In this document: positions 10,201-17,600 of the stretch, in pieces
Numbering within the stretch: position 1 is the first letter of the stretch
Layout of the letters: every line of letters begins with the position of its first letter
Origin: a bacterium
Lineage (GTDB): Bacteria > Electryoneota > Electryoneia > Electryoneales > Electryoneaceae
Direction of reading: 5' to 3'
Assembly (NCBI GenBank): GCA_028278125.1
Contig: JANQEY010000306.1
Coordinates: forward strand, 1 to 35,489
Length of the DNA: 35,489 nucleotides
The notes under the pieces: model-generated
Seen by the model: the letters and a program-made list of their open reading frames with translations, nothing else
Told to the model about the DNA's origin: nothing
Database searches by the model: none
Position numbers and translations under genes: made by a program

Positions 10201-13129
10201 CACCATCTGCGTCTGTTGTTGCTTCCCAGGTAAGATCCACAGCCAGCACGAGGCTGATAAATCCATCAGCAGGGGACACCAGGTTAAACGGATCAGGGGA
10301 ATCTTCGAAATCTGTTGTGAAGTCCCAGGTTTCATTAGCCTGGGTGAAGTTTCCGTTTCCGTCTGTCGCCTGGACAGTCCACCAGTACTGCGTATCATCA
10401 ACACCGTTAAAGGTGAAGTTTGTGACATCGAGTCCCGTTGCTTCAAGGTTACCGAGGTCACCTTCTACAGTCGATACGTATACATCATATGTTATATCGT
10501 CGCCATCAGGATCGGTGGTTGCTTCCCAACTCAAATCAACAGCCAGTGTTGTTGATATTGATCCGTCAGGGGGATCAAGAAGGCTGAATGCGTCAGGGGG
10601 TTCTTCTACGTAGATAGAGAATGACCAGGTTTCGTTAGCCGGTGTAGTGTTGCCGTGAGTATCTTTTGCGACAACAGTCCACCAATACTGTGTATCGTCT
10701 AAACCGGTGAAGGTATATGTTAATCCGTCAATGTCTGTCGCTACCGGTAGACCAAGATCGCCGGGATCTGTAGAGACATAGACATCATAGACGGTACTAT
10801 CACCAGGATCAGGATCGGGAGCGGCATTCCAGACCAGATCAACATCAACTACCGGTGAAATAAATCCATCTGCAGGTGAATTCAATGAGAATGCCGGTGG
10901 AGATTCCTCTATATAAGTAGAGAATTTCCAGGTTTGATCTGCCTGTGTAAAGTTGCCGTTTCCGTCTGACGCCTGGACAGTCCACCAGTAGTCTGTATCG
11001 TCTGCAGCGTTGAATGTGAAGTTAGTTACTCCAAGACCTGTAGCTTCGAGATTACCGAGGTCTCCTTCCACTGTAGAGACATAGACATCATATGTAACAC
11101 CATCTCCGTCAGGATCGGTCGTTGCTTCCCATTCAAGATCGACCGCCAGGTTGTTCATAATTGATTCATCTGCAGGGGAGAGGAGATTAAACGCGTCAGG
11201 TGGTTCTTCCACATAAATAGAGACAGTCCAGGTACTGCTGGACCATGTTCCCAATGTGTTTGTATCCTGTGCCCTTACTTTCCACCAATAAGTATGGTCA
11301 TCTTCCAGAGCAGGTGTTGTAACTGTTGTACCCGCAAGAACCTGGACAGAATCGAGGTCCTGTGTAAATGCAGCATCCGTCGCCCACCATACCCAGTATG
11401 TTATCGCGTCACCGGGATCAGGATCAGTTGCAGCGTTCCACTCAAGGTCCACAGTGTATGTCGGAGAAATAAAACCGTCCGCCGGGGCACTCAAGTCAAA
11501 AGCATTTGGTACGTCCGGGATATATATGTCGAACGACCAACCACCAACACCAGGAGTCGCGTAAGTTTCATACCAGAAACTGTCAATAGCCTTTACTCGC
11601 CAGTAATATGTTTCGTCATCATTCAATCCTGATATCATATAGGCGAGGGCAAAGGTTGTGTCTGTCTGCGAAGCTGAGAAGTCTGCGTTTACTGACCATT
11701 CGATTACATACTGAGGGATATCATTCTGATCCGGATCTATCGCCGGACCCCATGAAACTATTACATCTCCCGAGTTTTGTACTGAACCGTCAGCAGGTGA
11801 ACTCAGCGCAAACGCCCCAGGTGGTTCTGGAAGGTAAGCGTAGATATCACCAACAATTGACCTTAAATGAAGATCACGATTAAAAGCAGTCCAGTTACCA
11901 TTCTGGTAACGGCTGGTTCGCTGTTCGTCGTTCTCGTCGTCGCCAAGTATATAAGGTCTGGAAGACCTGTAAGAATATCCTCCATGGAAATCGTTGGGTA
12001 CTTCAAGTTCGTACCCACGAACGTTCATGTGGGTTAATTCATATGGTGTATCCAAGGTATTTGAAGGGTAAACGCCAAACTCAGGGATAAGAACTGCATC
12101 CGGCAATCCACCGCCATCATCAGACCATACGGATACATCAACCGAGTCGAGATGCCTGTTCGGATCTCGATACCATCGGAATAGTAACGACGCAAGGTAT
12201 GTAGAATCCCATAGAGCGGGATTTATTGTGAAATGTTCTGCAAAAGACCTGTTATTACTTAGAGTATAAATATGATCGTTGTCATCTACCCCATTATCAT
12301 ATACCAGCATAGTTCCCGTATAGTACTCCCAGGGCCCAAAACCGCCTTTGTTTGCCGGGTCCACAAGGTCGCCGGTTTCAACACGGTAAGTAACCTTCCA
12401 TCCGGGGCTGTATGCCGGAATAATAAAGTACCAGTCATCGTCCTCGACGCGATCCAGCTGTGCCTGCATCTCACGGCTGGTTGCCAGTCCGGTTTCCACG
12501 TAATAAAAGAGGTTAACGTAGTCGGTTCCCGTTGTATCATAAACGGTAAACATCGCTTCATAATCATGAGCGATAGCAGAATCTTCGGGTACAGGTGTAT
12601 GGAGGGCGAGGGGTGGGCTGATATCAGTGTCAGTTAATGTAATGCTGACATCATCAATCCAGACACCATTCTCTGTCAAAGCCTGGTCAGAGTCGAAGAC
12701 AAAACGGATACGAACATCGTCGAACCGGAAATATCCGCCGATGTCAAATACCATTTCTGTCCAGGTCAGGTTGTCTTCGCCCGAGTACTGGCCAAGTTCA
12801 GACCAGTTTACGCCACCATCGTACGATAAATCTACATACCAGAAGTCAAAGGCCCACTCTGTATCGTACCTTACCCAGAAAGATAACAACGCTCCACGGT
12901 TGCCGGTTAAATCTTCACCAACAGCCATCTCTATGGTCTTGTATTGTAAATTCCCGTAGTTACCGCCAGGACTTTCTGTAACACACCAGCTTCCTGAATG
13001 GGCTGCTTCATTTGTTCTTACCCATCCATCAGATACCCAGGCGCTAAGATCGGTCTCAAAGTCTTCATCGAATGCGAATACGGGGTGAACCAGGACCACA
13101 AGCATTAAAATCGCTAGCAGTTTTTTCAC
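1271..13129 (-). CDS. Giant secreted fibronectin-III-like repeat protein with C-terminal T9SS-type sorting domain (3952 aa)
   Basis: The start is GTG at 13129, with a strong GGAGGAGGG site 7 bases before it. Residues 1-19 are a classic signal peptide ending PVFA. Residues about 20-165 look like a MAM or jelly-roll domain (SFWVRYD, WIDDVSI). Residues about 166-430 are further beta-rich sequence with no family I can name. From about residue 434 I count 32 fibronectin-III-like modules, mostly 100 or 101 residues. The commonest form has DPDGD or DPDPGD, then YDVYVSTDPGDLGLPV and TQYWWTV. Modules 26 and 28 contain variable insertions. Modules 25, 27 and 29 each carry one Cys in a protein with hardly any. 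The last 90 residues hold YPNPFN, VYNAMGRKVA, GYHRIPFDATGLASGVYF and a short basic end, the type IX secretion sorting pattern. It is probably exported and attached at the cell surface as a long acidic rod. An adhesin or structural role is inference. It may be co-transcribed with the 190-residue gene 89 bases upstream. Confidence 0.93.
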   Translation of the reverse strand: MKKLLAILMLVVLVHPVFAFDEDFETDLSAWVSDGWVRTNEAAHSGSWCVTESPGGNYGNLQYKTIEMAVGEDLTGNRGALLSFWVRYDTEWAFDFWYVDLSYDGGVNWSELGQYSGEDNLTWTEMVFDIGGYFRFDDVRIRFVFDSDQALTENGVWIDDVSITLTDTDISPPLALHTPVPEDSAIAHDYEAMFTVYDTTGTDYVNLFYYVETGLATSREMQAQLDRVEDDDWYFIIPAYSPGWKVTYRVETGDLVDPANKGGFGPWEYYTGTMLVYDNGVDDNDHIYTLSNNRSFAEHFTINPALWDSTYLASLLFRWYRDPNRHLDSVDVSVWSDDGGGLPDAVLIPEFGVYPSNTLDTPYELTHMNVRGYELEVPNDFHGGYSYRSSRPYILGDDENDEQRTSRYQNGNWTAFNRDLHLRSIVGDIYAYLPEPPGAFALSSPADGSVQNSGDVIVSWGPAIDPDQNDIPQYVIEWSVNADFSASQTDTTFALAYMISGLNDDETYYWRVKAIDSFWYETYATPGVGGWSFDIYIPDVPNAFDLSAPADGFISPTYTVDLEWNAATDPDPGDAITYWVWWATDAAFTQDLDSVQVLAGTTVTTPALEDDHTYWWKVRAQDTNTLGTWSSSTWTVSIYVEEPPDAFNLLSPADESIMNNLAVDLEWEATTDPDGDGVTYDVYVSTVEGDLGNLEATGLGVTNFTFNAADDTDYWWTVQASDGNGNFTQADQTWKFSTYIEESPPAFSLNSPADGFISPVVDVDLVWNAAPDPDPGDSTVYDVYVSTDPGDLGLPVATDIDGLTYTFTGLDDTQYWWTVVAKDTHGNTTPANETWSFSIYVEEPPDAFSLLDPPDGSISTTLAVDLSWEATTDPDGDDITYDVYVSTVEGDLGNLEATGLDVTNFTFNGVDDTQYWWTVQATDGNGNFTQANETWDFTTDFEDSPDPFNLVSPADGFISLVLAVDLTWEATTDADGDPIRYDLYVSTDPGDLGLPIATDLAVTSYTYNGLDNTQYWWTVIANDGNGMETPANQTWSFTVNLQEPPGGFNLLSPVDDNIEPALAVDLDWEDSIDPDGDPVTYDVYVSTDPGDLGVPVATGVAVSDYTFNGADDTQYWWSIVASDGFGNDTWANQTWTFTISVDEPPAGFDLASPADGTISAVGTLTLTWTPSIDPDGDPVTYDVYVSTDPGDLGLPIATGVAGTSYDFTGLDDTQYWWSIFATDGTTQVQANQTWSFSIDIEDIPGAFNLLTPASGFVSPALDVVLTWEESIDPDGDPVTYDVYVSTDPGDLGLPVAEDIAVLTYTYTGLDDTQYWWTIKAEDDTGSEVWANQTWSFSIYIQEPPSAFSLDSPVDGNIETAAAVNLTWDVSTDPDPGDAVTYDVYVSTNPGDLGLPVVTGLNVTSYTFTGADNTQYWWTVVARDGGGNSTPANETWDFTILIEEPPGPFDLANPANGFVSPVADLTLTWFAAVDPEGDPVTYDVYVSTDPGDLGLPVATDLVATSYDFTGVDNTQYWWTVVADDGNGGITPAASTWSFTILINDIPGAFNLLTPASGTVSADLDVTLTWEESVDPEADPVTYDVYVTTDPGDLGLPVAEDLAVLTYTHTGLDDTQYWWTIKAEDDTGSEVWANQTWSFSIAVEQAPLPFSLESPPDETVSPTADVVLTWNATTDPDPGDNVVYDLYVSTDEFNLGVPVATDLVGTAYTYTGVDDTEYWWTVIAKDNDGDETQADETWSFSIYIEEPPAAFTLDSPADGAISPTADVTLTWNPAIDPDPGDNIVYDVYVSIDPGDLGLPVGTDIANTFYTYNGNDDTQYWWTVHARDSQGNEIAADDTWSFSIYVEEPPDAFSLLSPLDGTVLPVLSADLMWRSAIDPDGDVVSYNVYVSTDPGDLGLPIATGLADTTYNFIGADDTQYWWTIEADDGNGNLTQATQTWSFTIFEENPPEDFSLLTPVDGFISPVLAVDLTWEVSNDPDPGDEVSYDVYVSTDPGDLGLPVATDLDVTNYTYNADDDTQYWWSVIAHDTQGNSTPALDTLSFSVYVEEPPQAFDLVAPADLTVSSVLDVNLTWSPSIDPDGDDVTYELYVSTDPGDLGLPIVTGLDVTSYTFTGADDTQYWWTVEANDGNGNLTPANQTWTFSVAIEEAPLPFSLTSPVDGFISPSLDVDLNWNATTDPDGDDVVYDVYVSTDPGDLGVPVVTDLDVNTYTFTGIDEIQYFWSVAARDDNDNETWALETWSFDIYVEESPGAFDLASPADEYISAILDVTLTWTPSIDPDGDDVTYDVYVSTDPGDLGVPIITDLTELSYTFTGEDGTEYYWSIFADDGNGNQTQANQTWSFSISVGGVNGAFSLLSPESGFISDVTDISLVWETSVDPGWLPVLYDVYVTTDPGDLGDPVATGLTDTSYVFTGTDDSQYWWSVRANDGDVNELWANQTWSFSIYIEESPMAFGLQSPDDEYISPSASVTLIWDEAVDPDPGDEVTYDIYVSEDEGDLGDPVASDLNVTTFTFAGDDNTEYFWTVLATDLSANETWADETRSFSIEVEEGPGLFDLASPANGHVSPITELTLTWTPSIDPDGGDIAYDVYVSTDPLDLGDPVATDLDITSYTFTGVDNEQYWWTVVAIDEGGLETQANQVWTFSIFVQEIPGAFDLASPLSGTVLGAEDVELVWYQSIDPEGDPVTYDVYVTTNPADLGLPVMEDLADTSYTFAGDDDTQYWWTIMADDGTGSEVWANQVWTFEIYVVEPPAVFDLVTPLDESIVDTLAIDLTWDSSIDPDPDDAVVYDVYVSTDEFNMGLPIAIGLTDTNYTYLADDDTEYWWTIHARDTQFNETPAAETWSFEVYVIHPPFEFSLLSPEDNSSCSTGDTTLTWEATTDPDPDDALDSYVVWWATDETFTDNLDSAIVASDQTDYLLENMLDNFAYYWKVRAQDGNSEGRWSTETWHVNSVIPDPPGPFSLVAPEDSAVVDDDTVTVNWTRSIDTDINDVVTYTVEWSADPDFTEFFTGTTTDTFFVITDLADAAALAGLGGDDEFGLIDGGNSDNKTITGMFSLGSNTSNRGFGELDDSPGDDKNSDELDELPDDITIYWRVYATDTFNFVTWSDQGTDGWLFEIYVPDAPEAFSLLSPADGSVCATGDTTLTWSYSDDPDPDDNVNSYMVWWSFDEAFVEADSIEVDTLAGNMLELNDLADDSTYWWKVRAVDGNTDGQWSDETWSFDVYIPEAPEAFTLAAPGDDETVDMDTVTVSWNPAIDPDPDDTVNYEVQWSTDSTFATYFSDTTTDTFFAITDLENPELLMGSDPGHGKDRNSKISRRETSFTDFGKTSRNRSSRITGNNGKDHIKASTSNNGRNSGRTKTINKLQDPEENRLSGKNRSPVPGSVGIPNNELDELPDDIVVYWRVRAVDDFDLYSWSNGDSTDAWAFNIYIADAPSAFNLAGPEDGSTCWSGDTTLTWDASTDPDPDDVLGYVVWWSNTETFDEADSSTVTDIEFELTGLDDDQTYWWRVRAQDSNTAGTWSDETWSLDVFIPDAPDAFALLAPEDSMELTFDEVTLEWSESADQDPGDEFAYIVEWSTSAEFHADSTLVDTTDETEMLISDLENTFGYGATIYWRVHAFDTFDLHTYASPGEDGWMFTIQPARPPEAFTLVSPLNESVLNDTTAWLFEWQETVDPDFGDEIEYVLEISFDEEFTATTTYPAFDSTSIEIVGLFDNTDYWWRVHAVDTNTDGTYSDDVWTFRTAMPQPPTPFALLEPADEDTIGVDEIEILSTSWENSIDPDPEEETSYSVEFRITMGTDYDSTVSFSGLAEPAYVFDLDRVLEMNYWREYIHVEWYSVAISAGDTVECNEHFDFYVEPRRPDAVLPTSYSIVATYPNPFNASTVVVVGLPEQSDLKMNVYNAMGRKVATLTRGSYQAGYHRIPFDATGLASGVYFIRANVPGRMSSLKRVVLIN
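1274..1550 (-). other. C-terminal sorting domain coding segment of the left giant protein
   Basis: This segment encodes the T9SS-type A/FlgD-Ig-like tail: TYPNPFN, a LKMNVYNAMGRKV strand pair, then FDATGLASGVYFIRA and KRVVLIN at the end. The same pattern closes the right-hand giant protein. In known type IX systems the tail directs transport across the outer membrane and is usually removed at the surface. Confidence 0.85.
2970..3258 (-). other. Variable basic low-complexity insertion in module 28
   Basis: About 96 residues rich in Gly, Asn, Ser, Arg and Lys (for example SRITGNNGKDH) interrupt a fibronectin-III-like module between ITDLENPE and the anchor NNELDELPDD. The module is 206 residues, against 110 for module 30 of the same subtype. 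The segment is strongly basic inside an otherwise acidic protein. Confidence 0.8.
3900..4070 (-). other. Variable low-complexity insertion in module 26
   Basis: About 56 extra residues (Gly, Asp, Asn and Ser rich, for example GMFSLGSNTSNRG) sit at the same place as the insertion of module 28, between ITDLADAA and SDELDELPDD. The module is 166 residues long. Confidence 0.8.
4591..6396 (-). repeat. Two contiguous three-module higher-order repeats (modules 19-21 and 22-24)
   Basis: Each block is about 900 bases and has the same order. First is a FDLASPA module with TLTWTPSIDPDG. Second is a module whose Ser-Gly loop, YDVYVTTDP or TTNP strand and ELWANQ or EVWANQ end are distinctive. Third is a DPDPGD or DPDPDD module. 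A block-wise duplication explains this better than single-module growth. Confidence 0.6.
7905..9703 (-). repeat. Two contiguous three-module higher-order repeats (modules 8-10 and 11-13)
   Basis: Modules 9 and 12 are nearly the same protein (GAFNLLTPASG, LPVAEDLAVLTYT or LPVAEDIAVLTYT, WWTIKAEDDTGSEVWANQ). Each is preceded by a FDLA module with TLTW and followed by a DPDPGD module. The block order matches the one at 4591-6396. Confidence 0.65.
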
Positions 13130-13136
13130 TTGTCAG

Positions 13137-13145
13137 CCCTCCTCC
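13137..13145 (-). promoter_or_regulatory. Strong ribosome binding site for the GTG-started giant gene
   Basis: GGAGGAGGG lies 7 bases before a GTG start at 13129. This supports GTG as the real start, with the signal peptide beginning at the first residue. Confidence 0.75.
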
Positions 13146-13218
13146 GTTAAGCTCAAACTATTTGACAATCGAATCATATCGAATTTCTTATATACTGATG
13201 TTTGTTGTTGAGTCGGCA

Positions 13219-13791
13219 TTACTGCCTGCTGTACAGCTCAACATTTATTTCAAGGTTTTGCATTAGAGATGAATTACGCATCATCCGGTATTTATCTTCA
13301 TCTCTTTTTATATTATCAAGTATTACGATATCAATATCACTTTTTCCAATGGAAACGAGCTTTATTGACTTGTATCTTCCCATATAAATGAATAAACGTG
13401 AATCATCTGTCTGAAAATGAGAATTATCAATAGAAAAAGTATTCTCATAATCTATCAATGAAGCGTTAATTCGTTCATTTGAGAGATTCTGTGACATCAT
13501 TGCCCTGCGAACAACATCTTCGAACTGGCGTTTGACTTCCATCGACAACTCTTCGATGGCATCAATTCTCGCCATGTCATGAGCAGATTCTTTTTTCGCG
13601 CCAATAGCTTCACTAATGACATAAATTCTATTTGGATCTCTCCTGAACTGCTGGAGCTCATTCCTGGCGATCGCCTCAACATTGTCCATTTCACCCTCGA
13701 TAAAAGGACGTGAAATGGCCAGGTCAATCGAAACTGAAGCCAGGATTAATGTCACTACCAGGATTATCCGGATTCGGAGTGCGTTACTCAT
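13219..13791 (-). CDS. Small exported protein of unknown function, possibly LPP20-like
   Basis: This is a 190-residue gene with AGGAGG 5 bases before its ATG. Residues about 7-25 are a hydrophobic export signal with no clear lipobox Cys. The mature part holds NRIYVISEAIGAKKESAHDMARIDAIEELSM as two short segments (residues about 55-84). The regular Ala spacing, followed by a helical stretch, resembles LPP20-family proteins, in which an Ala/Arg-rich helix packs on a beta sheet. That family call is weak. The C-terminal half is charged, with alternating strands (RLFIYMGRYKSIKLVSI). It lies 89 bases upstream of the giant gene on the same strand, with no terminator between, so a shared transcript is likely. 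A role in exporting, folding or anchoring the giant protein is possible but unsupported by any motif. Confidence 0.75.
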   Translation of the reverse strand: MSNALRIRIILVVTLILASVSIDLAISRPFIEGEMDNVEAIARNELQQFRRDPNRIYVISEAIGAKKESAHDMARIDAIEELSMEVKRQFEDVVRRAMMSQNLSNERINASLIDYENTFSIDNSHFQTDDSRLFIYMGRYKSIKLVSIGKSDIDIVILDNIKRDEDKYRMMRNSSLMQNLEINVELYSRQ

Positions 13792-13796
13792 TTTCG

Positions 13797-13802
13797 CCTC
13801 CT
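13797..13802 (-). promoter_or_regulatory. Ribosome binding site of the 190-residue gene
   Basis: On the minus strand a perfect AGGAGG precedes the ATG at 13791 by 5 bases, fixing the start. Confidence 0.7.
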
Positions 13803-13829
13803 GTATATGGTATGTTTTGTTCTAACCAA

Positions 13830-13858
13830 GAAATAGCCTTGCTGAAATATCCTGTCAA
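13830..13858 (-). promoter_or_regulatory. Candidate sigma-70-type promoter of the left transcription unit
   Basis: On the minus strand TTGACA (13853-13858) is followed after exactly 17 bases by TATTTC (13830-13835), about 39 bases before the ATG. The -35 box is perfect and the -10 box is weak. FCB bacteria often use other promoter patterns, so this is only a candidate. Confidence 0.4.
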
Positions 13859-14581
13859 ATAACGAACAGGATGTTAAATGAATATCTATTAAGTAACGAA
13901 TACACAATATACTTGCGATATAAAAAGCCAAATATTCCAAAATTAATCCTCGTTTCTTGTTCTCTTTTAAACAGCAAATTTCTGTTCTTTACTGCTCGAT
14001 TTTTCGATAAAGTTTTTCATAAACTTAAGAAAATCTGTAAATCAGCGGTTATATCCTTTTCGCTTGCAATGAAAAGTTACAGTTTCGGTTTTTATATCTC
14101 TGTGTTTTCGCCCACAGAGCCCTCTTGATGTGGAACAACCATTTTTAAGGCAAGTCAAAGTATACTGTAAAGGAATAGAGAATTTGACCAATCAGTAAAT
14201 CCGTATTAACAAGAAAATATCAAGTTAGAATAAACGTGATTCTCAAATTTAAGACTACATAAGGTAATTGATTTAAAACCGAAAAACACAATGTTTAAAA
14301 GGATTTCTCAGTTTTTCTCTCTTTGATGAAATTATAGTATTATTTTTCACAATATCTGTTTGAAGTCTAACATTATCTATTGTAATTTTCTTTTTAATAT
14401 TAGAATCCTGTTTAAGTGTAATATATTCCGGTGACGTAACAGCACTGAAAATCAAATTATGGAAAATTGCATTAGCCGGTAGAATTTCTCACTTTCGGAT
14501 TTTTCGGAAAACTTCTTGTTGAGTTCGTTACAAGATGTAGGCGTTTAAATCCAAAAAAGAGCGATCCTGCAATTTTTAAGA

Positions 14582-14633
14582 AGTGGGCTCATAAGCTAGG
14601 TGCATAATTTCTCAATAGACATGCTTACCCACT
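14582..14633 (+). promoter_or_regulatory. Leader hairpin directly before the right giant gene
   Basis: AGTGGG (14582-14587) can pair with CCCACT (14628-14633), and TAAGC (14592-14596) with GCTTA (14623-14627). This gives a two-part stem of 11 base pairs with a 4-base bulge and a 26-base loop. The stem ends just before the GAGGAG ribosome binding site, where it could affect translation or RNA stability. It matches no riboswitch class I know. Confidence 0.35.
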
Positions 14634-14639
14634 GAGGAG
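14634..14639 (+). promoter_or_regulatory. Ribosome binding site deciding the right giant gene start
   Basis: GAGGAG lies 1 base before the ATG at 14641 but 7 bases before the ATG at 14647. The second ATG is thus the likely start and the first two codons of the longest frame are not used. Confidence 0.65.
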
Positions 14640-14646
14640 CATGAAC

Positions 14647-17600
14647 ATGTCCAGTAAGTTGATCAGATCTTTTGTCTTCTCCCTTGCCTTAATCACAATG
14701 TCTTCAGTCTCATCAGCCCAGGTCGATTCTGTAGGAGATATCCTGCTGAACTGGGCTGGCGCTGACAAGGTAGTTACGGATGGTACTTATGCCTATGTAG
14801 CTACTAAAAACTCCGGCCTGGTTATAGTTGATATAAGTGATCCAACGGATCCCCAGCCGGTCAGCTATTTTGATTCTCCCGGGCAGGCACTTGACGTAGA
14901 GTTAGTCGGCAATTACATCTACATTGCGGATGGCAATTCGGGTTTGATGATCGTTGACGTATCAGATCCGGCAAACCCGACAGAAGAGGGATCTGTCGAT
15001 ACGCCCGGTGATGCTGAAGGCATCTCTATATCCGGTTCATACGCATACATTGCCGATGATGCCAGCGGATTGAGAGTAATTGACATTTCTGATCCCCAGA
15101 ATCCAACCGAAGTGGGATCTATAGCAACACCTGATAATGCTTACGGGGTAGACGTTTCAGGTAATTACGCCTATGTAGCGGTCAACTGGACAGGTCTCTC
15201 CTCCATAGATATTTCCAATCCCGCCAGCCCCACTCTTGAAGATACCTACAATACACCCGGACGTGCTTATGATGTGGTAGTGTCCGGCAATATGGCTTAT
15301 GTGGCTGATCATACCCTGGGATTAACAGTTGTTGATATTACAGATCCCGCAGCCATGGACATAGAGGGCGCATATAATACTCCCGGATCATCAAGAAACG
15401 TGGCTATTGCGGGTTCCTACGCGTATGTCGCAGACAATACATCCGGTTTACGTGTAATTGATATTTCTGATCCCCGAACACCTAACGAGGTGGGATTTTA
15501 TGATACCCCGGGAAACGCTTACGGAGTTGCTGTCTCCGGCACCGATGTTTTCATTTCTGACGGTTTGTCAGGACTAAGATGTGTTGACGCTTCCACTCCT
15601 GCAACACCAAATGAAGTTGGATCATTTGTAGCCTCAGGCCAGGCTTATGATGTAGATGTTTCGGGTAATTATGCATATGTCGCTGACGGCAGCTCTGGAT
15701 TAAAAGTACTTGACGTATCCGATCCAAGCGATATAAGCAGAGTGGGGGAATATGACACTCCCGGTGAAGCACGAGGTATCGTTGTTGATGGTTCATATGT
15801 CTACATAGCAGACCGTACACAGGGATTGAGAATTATCGACATCACTGATCCTGCTAATCCCTCAGAGACCGGTTTTTATAATCCCGGTGGTATGGATTCA
15901 TGGGCTATAGCAATCTCCGGCAATTATGCCTATCTGGCTGATAATACAAACGGGATGAGAATAATAGATATCTCCAATCCTGCGGCACCTGCTCAAACAG
16001 GTATTTATAATACTACCGGAAATGCTCGTGGTGTTGATATCTCGGGCACTTTTGCTTATGTGGCTGACGGTAGCGCTGGGATGAGAGTTTTGAATGTTTC
16101 CAATCCACTCCTGCCATTCGAAGTCGGTTCTCAACCTACAACAGGGGCAACTCGTGGTGTGGATGTCCAAGGGAACTATGCATATGTGGCTGACGGAAGT
16201 GGTGGCCTTCGTGTAGTAGATATCTCTACGCCGGCGTTGCCGGTTGAAGTTGGCTCGTATACTGCTCCATCCGCGGCTCAAAGTGTTTCAATCTCATCGG
16301 GTGGTTACGCCTACATAGCTGACAGGACTTCAGGATTAAAAGTTGCCGACGTATCTAATCCAGCCGCACCGGTTGAAGTGGGGACATACGATACCCCTGA
16401 AGATGCCTGGGGAACAGCTGTGTCTGCGGAAGGGTATGCATATGTGGCTGACTATTACACATTCCTGAGCTATTCAACAATCTCATCACCTGAGTCGTTC
16501 AGCTTACTTTCACCTGTAAATGGCAGTGTCGTATCAGATGGTGATACGGTTTTAACCTGGGAAGCGACAACAGATCCCGATCCTGGCGACAATGTCAGTT
16601 ATGTTGTCTGGTGGGCTACTGATGCAGCGTTTACACAGGACCTTGACTCGGCAGATGTAGGAACAAATACTTCACATTCTCTAACGGGCTTAACTGATGA
16701 TGAACGGTACTGGTGGAAGGTTCGAGCACAGGATACAAATACCACCGGGACCTGGTCTGACGAAACATGGAATTTCGATATACTCATCGCTGATCCGCCA
16801 AATCCTTTCAACCTTGTATCGCCTGCGGATGGATCACTATTCATCGTAGGATCGGTTGATCTTGACTGGGAAACAACAACTGATCCGGATGATAATGTCG
16901 ATCACTATGTTGTCTGGTACGCTACTGATGCAGGATTCACACAGAATCTCGATTCCACAACAACAACGTTTTCTCAAATAACACTTAACGGGCTTGATGA
17001 TAACTATACTTATTACTGGAAAGTAAGGGCGCAGGACGGGAATACAACCGGTCGCTGGTCTAACCAGACCTGGGATTTTGATGTTAACGCGCCTGAAGCA
17101 CCTGGAGCGTTTACCCTGGACAGCCCAGCGGATGGAAGTACCGTTATCGATGGCGATACAACTCTGACCTGGAACGCTTCCACCGATCCCGATCCGGGCG
17201 ATACACCTCATTATGATGTCTGGCTGGCAACATCGCCGGACATGAGCGGTGCCAACCAGGTCGCCGACAGTACTTCAAATTTAAATGTGAATGTCAGCGG
17301 CTTAGCGGATAATACTGTATTCTACTGGACAGTTCGTGCAACTGACAGCAATACTTCAGGTACCTGGGCAAGCGATACCCTCTCCTTTAATACGTATGAG
17401 CCTGATCCTCCAATCGCTTTTGGCCTGAACAGCCCGGCGGATGGAAGTATTGTAACCGGTACCGATACCACCTTAACCTGGGACGCGAGTACTGATCCTG
17501 ACCCGTTGGATACGCCTTATTATGATGTCTGGCTGGCTACCTCTGCTGACATGAGTGGTGCGGTTCTCATTGCGGACAGTATTGCCAATACAACCTATGA

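Larger units (their letters stand above)
1575..11828 (-). repeat. 32 tandem fibronectin-III-like modules (about 300-303 bp period)
   Basis: I counted 32 module starts of the form (E/D)-P-P-x-x-F-x-L-x-x-P. Modules with a DPDGD loop are 100 residues and those with DPDPGD are 101, so the period is 300 or 303 bases with few exceptions. Three subtypes are visible: VSTDPGDLG modules (most), WWATD modules (2, 25, 27, 29) and VEWS modules (26, 28, 30; module 30 is 110 residues). The repeat is protein-level. DNA copies differ at many third codon positions. Confidence 0.9.
13792..14640. other. 849-bp AT-rich divergent intergenic region
   Basis: The gap separates the left unit (minus) from the right giant gene (plus). 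Apart from the candidate promoter at 13830-13858 and the leader hairpin at 14582-14633, I see no convincing gene, tRNA or mobile element. It is clearly richer in A and T than the flanking genes, with many A and T runs. A 60-codon minus-strand frame at 14273-14455 has no homology I recognise and was not called. A small hairpin (TCTTGT 14514-14519 with ACAAGA 14530-14535) lies upstream of the right gene. Confidence 0.7.

Noticed and set aside
1501..12959. Many plus-strand open frames of 60-140 codons across the left giant gene
   Set aside because: They are antisense shadows of a 3952-codon reading frame with repetitive composition. They recur at module spacing and show no signal peptide, motif or ribosome binding site of their own.
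14184..14212. Possible plus-strand promoter TTGACC with a TAACAA box 17 bases later
   Set aside because: The -10 box is poor and the site is over 400 bases from the gene start; AT-rich sequence gives such matches by chance.
14273..14455. 60-codon minus-strand frame in the intergenic region
   Set aside because: It has no recognisable family, no clear ribosome binding site and the Lys/Asn/Ile composition expected of AT-rich spacer.
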